From Saccharopolyspora endophytica (GTDB taxonomy: Bacteria > Actinomycetota > Actinomycetes > Mycobacteriales > Pseudonocardiaceae): 64,000 nucleotides of DNA. Location: the NCBI RefSeq assembly GCF_018070075.1, contig NZ_JAGPXE010000001.1, positions 496,001-560,000 of the forward strand, written 5' to 3'. The notes below the pieces were generated by a model, which was not told where the DNA came from, did no database searches, and worked only from the letters and a program-made list of their open reading frames with translations. Of the stretch, positions 36,997-42,716 are shown in pieces. Numbering within the stretch: position 1 is the first letter of the stretch; the number at the start of each line of letters is the position of its first letter. The position numbers and the translations under genes are program-made.

Positions 36997-37488
36997 TTAC
37001 CGGTAGTTCTCGAACTGCAGCGCCACGTCGAAGTCGGAGGACTTCAGCAGCGAGATGACGGCCTGCAGGTCGTCCTTCTTCTTGCCGGACACGCGCAGCG
37101 CGTCGCCCTGGATCTGCGCCTGGACGCCCTTGGGCGCCTCGTCGCGGACCTTCTTGGAGATCTTCTTCGCGATCTCCTGCGAGATGCCCTGCACGATCTT
37201 GCCGGTGACCTTGTAGATCTGGCCGGAGCTCGCCGGTTCGCCCATGTCCAGGGCCTTCAGCGAAATGTTCCGCTTGATCAGCTTCTCCTTGAAGACCTCG
37301 ATCGCGGCCTTGCAACGCTCCTCGGTCTCCGACTCCAGGACGACGGCGTCCTCACCGGACCAGGAGATCTTGGTCCCGGTGCCGCGGAAGTCGAACCGGT
37401 TGGCGAGCTCCTTGGCCGCCTGGTTCAGCGCGTTGTCCACCTCCTGGTGATCCACCTTGCTGACCACGTCGAAGGACGGGTTTGCCAC
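36997..37488 (-). CDS. yajQ: YajQ-family nucleotide-binding protein
   Basis: A 163-residue protein, exactly the family length. It begins [20 protein letters not shown] and contains [11 protein letters not shown] and [15 protein letters not shown], all typical of YajQ/UPF0234. Relatives bind nucleic acid or cyclic di-GMP in some species. The role in actinobacteria is not settled. GTG at 37488 with GGGAGG about eight bases upstream sets the start. The longer frame to 37560 lacks support. M. tuberculosis Rv0566c is the likely counterpart near htpX. A membrane EAL protein encoded 5 kb away makes a cyclic-di-GMP link thinkable, nothing more. Confidence 0.85.
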   Translation of the reverse strand: MANPSFDVVSKVDHQEVDNALNQAAKELANRFDFRGTGTKISWSGEDAVVLESETEERCKAAIEVFKEKLIKRNISLKALDMGEPASSGQIYKVTGKIVQGISQEIAKKISKKVRDEAPKGVQAQIQGDALRVSGKKKDDLQAVISLLKSSDFDVALQFENYR

Positions 37489-37535
37489 CTTGACTACCTC
37501 CCGGTTGAGCCGCTGTTCAGGTCTGCCAAGACACG

Positions 37536-37928
37536 CTACCGGGGTCCGAGGAGATCCCACCTGTTACCCGCGACGTCGCGGAACACGACCACCCGGCCGT
37601 AGGGCTCGCTGCGGGGTTCGCCCAGGAACTCCACCCCGGCCTCGACCATCTGCCGGTACTGCGCGTCGAAGTCGTCGACCTGCAGGAAGAAACCCACCCG
37701 ACCCCCGGTCTGGTTCCCCACGGCCGCCACCTGCTGCTCCCCGTCCGCCTCGGCCAGCAGGAGGCCCGTCCCCGCCTCCGGCGGCCGCACCACCACCCAC
37801 CGCTTCTCCCGCCCGTCGTTGGTCAACGAGGGCGAGTCCTCCACCAGTTCGAACCCCAGCACCCCCACGAAGAACGCGATAGCCCGGTCGTACTCCTCCA
37901 CCACAAGAGAAACCAAAGAGATCCGCAC
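37536..37928 (-). CDS. VOC (glyoxalase/bleomycin resistance) family protein
   Basis: A 130-residue vicinal-oxygen-chelate protein with paired beta-alpha-beta units. [25 protein letters not shown] is the typical first unit, and [20 protein letters not shown] the end. The family includes lactoylglutathione lyases, dioxygenases and antibiotic-binding proteins, and the sequence does not decide. GTG at 37928 follows GGGGAGG. A longer frame upstream runs through a palindromic array and is not coding. The array starts 79 bases before this start and could act on it. Confidence 0.75.
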   Translation of the reverse strand: MRISLVSLVVEEYDRAIAFFVGVLGFELVEDSPSLTNDGREKRWVVVRPPEAGTGLLLAEADGEQQVAAVGNQTGGRVGFFLQVDDFDAQYRQMVEAGVEFLGEPRSEPYGRVVVFRDVAGNRWDLLGPR

Positions 37929-38006
37929 CAACCCATCCTCCCCAACAACAGGCCCCGTGGGACTGGCAGACCTGCCAACCGCCCGCCCAGCCCTCGGGGA
38001 ATGCCG

Positions 38007-38070
38007 GAATACCGCAGTAATCAGACCCCCGAATACGGCCGTATTCCGGTACCTGATTACTGCGGTGTTC
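38007..38070. repeat. Three 16-bp palindromes at exact 24-bp spacing
   Basis: The units are GAATACCGCAGTAATC (38007-38022), GAATACGGCCGTATTC (38031-38046, a perfect palindrome) and GATTACTGCGGTGTTC (38055-38070). They fit the consensus GAWTAC-NGCN-GTRWTC. Starts are spaced exactly 24 bp. The outer two units are also inverted copies of each other: 38004-38024 and 38053-38073 match at 20 of 21 positions. The eight-base linkers are unrelated. The layout resembles a multi-site operator or iterons. It may also fold into one long hairpin if transcribed. Confidence 0.7.
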
Positions 38071-38091
38071 CGGGCGCTGGCCTCTCCTGCA

Positions 38092-38277
38092 GTGGTGGCG
38101 GGACCCGACGAACCGGTGGACGGCCGGTCCCCAGCCGAAGCGGAGGTCGAGCACTTGGCCCACCTGGAATCGGCAGCCCTCCGCCAGGGCGCTTCCGTGA
38201 GCGCATCCGAGCTGGAACACCTGCCGCACGACATCGAGTTCGGCAACCGCCTCCTGCTGCACCTCAACACCGGCTGA
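38092..38277 (+). CDS. Possible small protein, unknown
   Basis: A 61-codon open frame from GTG 38092 (a second GTG is at 38095) ending HDIEFGNRLLLHLNTG. The translated end looks protein-like (balanced charge, Leu-rich helix), but there is no good ribosome site and I recognise no family. The same frame stays open upstream through the palindromic array. It may be the tail of a gene whose 5' part was replaced, or simply a chance frame. Confidence 0.25.
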   Translation: MVAGPDEPVDGRSPAEAEVEHLAHLESAALRQGASVSASELEHLPHDIEFGNRLLLHLNTG

Positions 38278-38308
38278 AGATCGCCCCGAGCTACGGCCCG
38301 TACGGATT

Positions 38309-38432
38309 CACGCGCGTCAGCAACCAGAACGCGCCGAGCTCACGGGTGGTGAGGGCGCGGGTCGCGGTGGCCGTCCGACTCGGGCGCGGCAGCCGGGCTC
38401 TGCGTCTCCCGGGCCGACCGCGCGGTCTGCGC
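38309..38432 (-). pseudogene. Duplicated 3' end of the zinc-ribbon gene
   Basis: This stretch is a diverged copy of 39804-39911, which covers the end and downstream flank of the zinc-ribbon gene at 39834-40199. The first 16 bases (38309-38324 and 39804-39819) are identical, and 38383-38432 matches 39862-39911 at 44 of 50 positions. The reading frame and stop align: on the minus strand it reads QTARSARETQSPAAAPESD and ends at TGA 38340-38342, against QAARSAREAQSPAAAPRTD in the intact gene. The homology stops at the 5' side, so only about 30 codons remain. Confidence 0.65.
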
Positions 38433-38555
38433 ACACGTACTTCGCGGCGATGCGCCGGACCGTTCGATCAGCGTCTGAAGACGCTCTCATCGCCAATTCA
38501 GCCTTGAATCATGCCCGCTCGCGAGTCTGTTCCTGCCGCTAAGTGGAGTAGCTCA
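38433..38555. other. No gene seen; one short inverted repeat
   Basis: No supported coding frame. AGCGTCT (38470-38476) and AGACGCT (38479-38485) form a 7-bp inverted repeat with a 2-base spacer. Confidence 0.4.
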
Positions 38556-38771
38556 ATGTTGGGAGAACCTGTGAATCGAATGCCAGGCCAGGCATTGACC
38601 CTAGCCCTGCTGTCGGCAGGGGCGAGCCTGATCGTCGGTGATCTACTGTGCACCCCCCGCAGCTGGTCAGGCTGGTATCAGCTTGGGATCGGACTGCTGT
38701 TGTGGAGCCTGATGTCCGTGAACCATCGTCTCGACCAGACGACGCTCGCTACCTCACGAGACATGTCGTAG
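38556..38771 (+). CDS. Small two-helix membrane protein, unknown
   Basis: A 71-residue protein with two predicted membrane helices at about residues 11-27 and 38-53 (ALTLALLSAGASLIVGDLL; WYQLGIGLLLWSLMSV). Starts at ATG 38556 with TGGAG nine bases upstream, GTG 38571 with GGGAG, or ATG 38580 are all possible. I do not recognise a family. The gene stands alone between remnants and the opposite-strand mycothiol-dependent gene. Confidence 0.5.
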   Translation: MLGEPVNRMPGQALTLALLSAGASLIVGDLLCTPRSWSGWYQLGIGLLLWSLMSVNHRLDQTTLATSRDMS

Positions 38772-38814
38772 CGCGCGCAGTGCCCGTTCCGGACGGTGTG
38801 GCCGGCGCGGATTG

Positions 38815-39441
38815 TCAGATCGCGGCGGCTAGCGCGTCGACTCCCGGTCCGTCGAGGTGGTCCAATGCCACCCGCCGCCCGGAAATGGCCAGGAGAAGTG
38901 GCAGCACGGGACCTCTCACCTCCGGACCATCACCGCACGACACGTCGGCGTCCGTTGCCGTCAACCGTGCGCGGGCCACGAGTTCCTTGGCGCCGCCGAA
39001 GAAGGCCGGGGTGCGAGCCTGCAGGCGCAGCGATCTGACGACGGCCTCCTTCGGGTAGGAACGGGTGAGCCCCAGAGGTCGGCGAATGTCCTCGCCGTGC
39101 ACGACCTGTTCGACAAGCCGGCTGTCGACGGGCCCGGGCGGGGTCGACCTCCGCGATGCCACCTGACGAAGCCGCTCCAGCGTCTCCTGCGGTGAGGCAC
39201 CGCGCTCACGTTCGACACCGCGGGCGTTCTGGCGGTGGAAGTCGAATCGCGCCCGAGCGAGGTTGACCACGAAACCGAGCCGCGTCGTCCGGGCTGAGCT
39301 GACCAGATGGGCGGCTACGTCGTGCACGCTCCAGTCCTCGCACAGCGACGCCTCGTCCCACCGTTCGTCGTCGAGGTTCTCGAGGTCGTCGATCAGCGCC
39401 GCACGCTCCGCGTGCACGATCGACCAGGAATCATCGCCCAC
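38815..39441 (-). CDS. Maleylpyruvate isomerase-family, mycothiol-dependent enzyme
   Basis: A 208-residue protein of the DinB/MDMPI fold. Family stretches are LDDERWDEASLCEDWSVHDVAAHLVSS, with the metal-site His residues in the HDVAAH helix, and VVHGEDIRRPLGL. Relatives use mycothiol, the actinobacterial thiol, for isomerisation or detoxification. The substrate is unknown here. The GTG at 39441 has AGGAGG six bases upstream, which is decisive. The gene lies inside a segment bounded by two diverged copies of the same gene tail. Confidence 0.75.
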   Translation of the reverse strand: MGDDSWSIVHAERAALIDDLENLDDERWDEASLCEDWSVHDVAAHLVSSARTTRLGFVVNLARARFDFHRQNARGVERERGASPQETLERLRQVASRRSTPPGPVDSRLVEQVVHGEDIRRPLGLTRSYPKEAVVRSLRLQARTPAFFGGAKELVARARLTATDADVSCGDGPEVRGPVLPLLLAISGRRVALDHLDGPGVDALAAAI

Positions 39442-39523
39442 GATGTCCTCCTTCGGTGGCAGGCGTCTCCGCTGGATGCAGACTCGCGGTAACGGCGGAA
39501 CTCATCGCACGAGCTGCTTCCTC

Positions 39524-39547
39524 GGCTTCTGGTACGTACCAGAAGCC
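39524..39547. repeat. 24-bp perfect palindrome
   Basis: The left half GGCTTCTGGTAC (39524-39535) is followed directly by its exact reverse complement (39536-39547), with no spacer. It sits at the 5' border of a hydrolase remnant. Possible roles are a strong regulator site, a cruciform-forming sequence or the scar of a rearrangement. Confidence 0.65.
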
Positions 39548-39743
39548 AAGTTCGAGCGGCGCAGTCCAGACGGACACAGCCCGGACGCCGTGCGCCGATG
39601 AAGGAAGGGCAAGCTGCGCCGCACCCGAAGACCGGTTCTACGAAGGAATCCTGCCGACCACGCCCGCCGCCCCGCTGCACCCCAACGCAGCAGGAATGGC
39701 CGCCTTCGGCAACGCCGTCGCCCAGGAGTCCAGCCAGTCATGA
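39548..39743 (+). pseudogene. Remnant of an SGNH/GDSL hydrolase C-terminus
   Basis: The last part reads EDRFYEGILPTTPAAPLHPN followed by AAGMAAFGNAV, the usual end of actinobacterial SGNH hydrolases with the catalytic HPN block. The preceding piece, RRSPDGHSPDAV, is in a different frame (ending at 39601) and matches the region usually just before, so a frameshift lies near 39597-39612. No N-terminal GDS motif or earlier part exists upstream; the homology stops at the 24-bp palindrome. Confidence 0.5.
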
Positions 39744-39760
39744 GTCGGACCGCATGAAAT

Positions 39761-39788
39761 GTCCCCCTGACCAGCTGGTCAGGGGGAC
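39761..39788 (-). terminator. 28-bp perfect palindrome, probable bidirectional terminator
   Basis: GTCCCCCTGACCAG (39761-39774) is followed directly by its exact reverse complement to 39788. On the minus strand it lies 45 bases after the stop of the zinc-ribbon gene, and on the plus strand 18 bases after the hydrolase remnant. The core at 39764-39785 recurs with one base changed at 40548-40569. Confidence 0.6.
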
Positions 39789-39833
39789 TCTTCAGAGCTG
39801 CGGCACGCGCGTCAGCAACGAGAAGCGTCGAGA

Positions 39834-40199
39834 TCACGGTTCGCGAGGGTTGTCCGTTCGAGGCGCGGCAGCAGGGCTCTGCGCCTCCCGGGCGGATCGC
39901 GCGGCCTGGGCGAAGTCGTACCCGCAGCCCTTGCACTCCATCTGCCCCCGTTTGACCGAGCGACCGCATGCCGGGCAATCGCGAGTCCTGGGCTTGGTGA
40001 TCAGCCACAGGATGCCGAGGATGACATCGGCAGCGACCCACAATCCGATGATGAGCCCGACGCCGATGGCCGTGCCGACGTTTGCCGCGGTGTCGGTCGG
40101 ATCCGGTCGGTTGGCGATTCCCGTGATGATCCAGATGAGGAAGATCGCGTTGATGACGAGGATGAACCACGTGAAGAAGCGGAATCGGGGGAATCGCAT
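39834..40199 (-). CDS. Small membrane protein with zinc ribbon
   Basis: A 121-residue protein with two membrane helices (about residues 8-25 and 45-67) followed by a cytoplasmic zinc ribbon, CPACGRSVKRGQMECKGCG, with four Cys. The Ala/Arg-rich tail ends at 39834. The ATG at 40199 has AGGAGGGG about six bases upstream, which rules out the longer frame to 40433. The family is not one I can name. A broken second copy of its C-terminal end lies at 38309-38432. Confidence 0.65.
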   Translation of the reverse strand: MRFPRFRFFTWFILVINAIFLIWIITGIANRPDPTDTAANVGTAIGVGLIIGLWVAADVILGILWLITKPRTRDCPACGRSVKRGQMECKGCGYDFAQAARSAREAQSPAAAPRTDNPREP

Positions 40200-40539
40200 G
40201 GCAAACCCCTCCTGGAGGAGCTCTTCGATCGGCGTGTGTGAAGTGCTTTCGGCTACCTGCGATCGCAACCCCTGACCTGCGCGCGCAGCGCTGACAAAGG
40301 TCAGGAACCAGCCGTTTAAGCCCGTGCTCCGAGAGATGCCGGGACCCAACCCCAGGGAATTCCCATCGATGGGGCCACTCCCAACGCTATTCGAACGCCC
40401 GATGGCTACTAGAGGCGAACTACCCGTCCACAAAGGGATTCCAAGAATGATCGCGGTCCCGAACCCGCACGATGCGGCGGCGACTTACGTCCAGACAGCG
40501 TCCAGAAACCGCCGCGCGGAGCCGATGATCCCCACAAGC
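40200..40539. other. 340 bases without a supported gene
   Basis: The region has lower GC than its surroundings. Open frames on both strands are short and lack ribosome sites, and none resembles a known protein. It probably holds the promoter of the zinc-ribbon gene. Confidence 0.4.
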
Positions 40540-40577
40540 GAGAACGGCCCCTGACCTGCTGGTCAGGGGCCGTTCTC
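40540..40577 (-). terminator. Hairpin after tRNA-Tyr
   Basis: A 17-bp perfect stem (40540-40556 with 40561-40577) around TGCT. It begins 7 bases after the 3' end of the minus-strand tRNA-Tyr, so it is its likely terminator. There is no T-run. The inner 22 bases match 39764-39785 with one difference. Confidence 0.65.
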
Positions 40578-40583
40578 GGTGGG

Positions 40584-40665
40584 TGCCGGGTGGAGGATTC
40601 GAACCTCCGAAGGCAATGCCGGCTGATTTACAGTCAGCTCCCTTTGGCCGCTCGGGCAACCCGGC
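40584..40665 (-). tRNA. tRNA-Tyr (GTA)
   Basis: The minus strand folds as a class II tRNA. The acceptor GCCGGGT pairs with ACCCGGC, with discriminator A. The anticodon arm is GCTGA-CTGTAAA-TCAGC, giving anticodon GTA. A long variable arm and the T-arm GGAGG-TTCGAAT-CCTCC are present. Length 82 with CCA not encoded. It is a single gene with its own hairpin downstream. Confidence 0.93.
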
Positions 40666-40738
40666 GTGCTCGCCAGCGTGCTGGCTTGCGAGAAAAGCAT
40701 ACAGACCAGCCGTCGCGGTTCCTCAGCGGGGGTGCGCG

Positions 40739-41053
40739 TCAGGCTTCTTCTGGGCGGAAGACCAGGTCGTCGGCCTTGGTCTCGCCCGCGCGCAGGATGT
40801 CGCGGGACTCGTCGTCGAGGGTGGCGGGGAAGTCCGGGCCCGCTGCCTTGATCAGGACCATGAGGCGTTTCGCCAGGCCGCGGGCCTGGGTGAGGCGGAT
40901 CTGGTCGGCCGTCAGCAGCTGGCGGGACTCGTCTAGCATCTTGCGGTAGCGGTGGTTGAGGTCCGCGCGGGAGTCGAGGAGTTCCAGGGCTCGCGTGAGA
41001 TCCGCGAGTTCCGACGTTGCGACCTGGACGAAGTACGGATCGAGCACGCGCAC
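40739..41053 (-). CDS. Conserved-looking hypothetical protein
   Basis: A 104-residue, mostly helical, soluble protein, beginning VRVLDPYFVQVATSELADLT from GTG 41053 (an alternative GTG is at 41047). It has no Cys, membrane helix or signal peptide. The pattern of charged heptads at residues 20-70 suggests a helical bundle or coiled coil. I do not recognise a family. It is divergent from the small gene at 41121 with a 67-base gap. Confidence 0.5.
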   Translation of the reverse strand: MRVLDPYFVQVATSELADLTRALELLDSRADLNHRYRKMLDESRQLLTADQIRLTQARGLAKRLMVLIKAAGPDFPATLDDESRDILRAGETKADDLVFRPEEA

Positions 41054-41120
41054 GACCCTACTGGTGGCGGATCGACGTCGGCGGTGCTGCTCAGCGGCTT
41101 CGCCGGGTTAGCGTGGTGGC

Positions 41121-41375
41121 ATGGCCATCGACCGCGCGGCACGCGCGAAGCGGCGCGAGGAGTTGCGGGCCGCCGCGCCCGCACCCGTACCGCAGCGCTC
41201 CAGCGCGGGGAGCGCGGCGATGGAGGTCGAAGGGCTGTTCAACGTGGGGGTCAAGCACCAGCTCGACCACCTCGCCTGGGTCGAGGTGGCGAAGGAGGAC
41301 GAGCGGGAATCCGGTGCCGGTCCGCTCGACCTGGACTCCAACGTGGTGCGGCTCAAGCCCGCGGATTCCGCCTAG
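41121..41375 (+). CDS. Small protein, possibly DUF6191-like
   Basis: An 84-residue soluble protein. The N-terminal half is basic and Ala-rich. The second half, GLFNVGVKHQLDHLAWVEVA and then PLDLDSNVVRLKP, resembles the DUF6191 pattern (a tentative match from memory). Function unknown. The ATG lies 7 bases after TAGCGT (41109-41114), suggesting a leaderless transcript. Confidence 0.5.
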   Translation: MAIDRAARAKRREELRAAAPAPVPQRSSAGSAAMEVEGLFNVGVKHQLDHLAWVEVAKEDERESGAGPLDLDSNVVRLKPADSA

Positions 41376-41426
41376 GCCGGCCCACGGCTGATGCGCGCGG
41401 TCGGCCCGACTCCGTATGTTCGAAGT

Positions 41427-42404
41427 GTGCCCTCGAGCGCTCCATCCACCCCAGGGTCCGCCGCCGACGTCGGCCCCGGCTACCGCGACCACCTGCACTG
41501 GCAGCGTTACCAGGCGTTCTTCCCCGGCGCGCTGCGCCTGAGCGCCGACAACGCACCCGACGAGCAGTGGTGGCAGTGGCGCGGGCTGAAGGTGCACGTG
41601 GACCGCGTCGAGCGCGCCGGCGCTCCCGCCAAGGTCATCGCGCTGCACGGCGTCGGCACCTACGGGCGGATGCTCGCCCCCTACGGCAGGTTGCCCGCGC
41701 TGGCCGACCTCGACTACATCGCCCCCGACCTGCCCGGATTCGGCCTGACCGGGACACCGCTGCTCGGCGCGACCTACTCGGACTGGCTGAACTGCGCGCG
41801 CGACCTGGTGGAGCGCGAGAAGGCGCGCGATTCGCGTCCCGTCGTGCTGCTGGGCGTGAGCACCGGGGGCCGGCTCGCCTACGACGTCGCGGCGAGCACC
41901 GAGGTCGACGGCGTCATCGCCACGTGCCTGGCCGACCCGTGCCGCGACGAGGTCCGACGGGTGCTGGCCGCGCGACCCGAGATGGCGCGCTGGGCCGGTC
42001 TGCTCTCGCTCGTGCGCGAACCGCTGTCGGCGGTGCGGGTGCCCGTGCACTGGCTGGTCAACATCGCCGCGGTGTCCAACCAGACCCAGTACGCCAACCT
42101 CGCCTGGGCCGACGAGCTGGCCGGTGGTGGTTGGATCTCGCTGCGCTTCGCCCGCAGCTGCCTGGCCACCGCACCGGTCTCACCGCCCGAGCGCTTCAGC
42201 GGAACTCCGCTGCTGCTCGCGCACCCCGATGAGGACCGCTGGACGCCGCCCCTGCTGTCGGAGGAGTTCTTCGGCCGCATCGCCGGGCCGACCCGCACGA
42301 CCGCGCTGCGCGGGTCCGGTCACCTGCCCGTCGAGGAGTCCGGGCTGGCCGACCTGGACCGTGCTGTGCGTGACTTCCTGGACGAGTTCGATCTACAAGG
42401 ATGA
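41427..42404 (+). CDS. Alpha/beta hydrolase
   Basis: A 325-residue hydrolase. The oxyanion region reads VIALHGVGTYG, the nucleophile elbow LLGVSTGGRLAYDVA (Ser at about residue 145), the acid LLLAHPDEDRWTPP and the base His RGSGHLPVEESG. No signal peptide. The cap between the elbow and the acid is long. Substrate unknown; esterase or lipase-like roles are typical. The GTG at 41427 lies 7 bases after TATGTT (41415-41420), suggesting a leaderless mRNA. Earlier in-frame ATG at 41391 is possible but less likely. Confidence 0.75.
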   Translation: MPSSAPSTPGSAADVGPGYRDHLHWQRYQAFFPGALRLSADNAPDEQWWQWRGLKVHVDRVERAGAPAKVIALHGVGTYGRMLAPYGRLPALADLDYIAPDLPGFGLTGTPLLGATYSDWLNCARDLVEREKARDSRPVVLLGVSTGGRLAYDVAASTEVDGVIATCLADPCRDEVRRVLAARPEMARWAGLLSLVREPLSAVRVPVHWLVNIAAVSNQTQYANLAWADELAGGGWISLRFARSCLATAPVSPPERFSGTPLLLAHPDEDRWTPPLLSEEFFGRIAGPTRTTALRGSGHLPVEESGLADLDRAVRDFLDEFDLQG

Positions 42405-42463
42405 CTTCTTGTGGTCAGACCGAATACGTACCGTTACCTCTCTCTGGTGTTGTTGCGGTGATC

Positions 42464-42479
42464 CTCACAAAGTTGTGAG
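42464..42479. repeat. Short operator-like inverted repeat
   Basis: CTCACAA (42464-42470) and TTGTGAG (42473-42479) form a perfect 7-bp inverted repeat with a 2-base spacer, in the gap between the hydrolase and the EAL gene. It could be a regulator site. It lies about 240 bases before the EAL gene start. Confidence 0.4.
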
Positions 42480-42486
42480 TAAGCCG

Positions 42487-42508
42487 CGAGAAGCCCAAGG
42501 GCTTCTTG
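42487..42508 (+). terminator. Hairpin after the alpha/beta hydrolase
   Basis: AGAAGCC pairs with GGCTTCT around a CAAG loop, followed by a short T pair. It lies about 85 bases after the hydrolase stop, a plausible terminator. The remaining 200 bases before the EAL gene (42509-42716) show no gene. Confidence 0.5.
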
Positions 42509-42716
42509 CGCTCCACCGTGCTCGGCGAAATACCCGCAGGTCAGAGTGGCCTTGAAAGAAAGCGCTGCCGCGCCACCCGCCGGTTGAACTCATCTGATGC
42601 GTGCATCCGGAGTGTGCCGGGAGGGCCATTCGACCCTGGCCATCCGTGCTCTCGTGCGTCACGATCGGCGGACGGACATATGTGGTACGGCCGTATCGCC
42701 AGCGGGAGGAGCGTGG

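Noticed and set aside
38007-38070. Reading the palindrome array as a CRISPR
   Set aside because: Only three 16-bp units with 8-base linkers and each unit itself palindromic; CRISPR repeats are longer with spacers of about 30 bases, and no cas gene is present.
38001-38507. A 168-codon frame through the array and the duplicated tail
   Set aside because: Arg/Pro/Gly-rich and antisense to the duplicated zinc-ribbon tail; no start site.
40324-40554. Short plus-strand frame before tRNA-Tyr
   Set aside because: No ribosome site, no hydrophobic or domain pattern, and it runs into the terminator stem at 40540.
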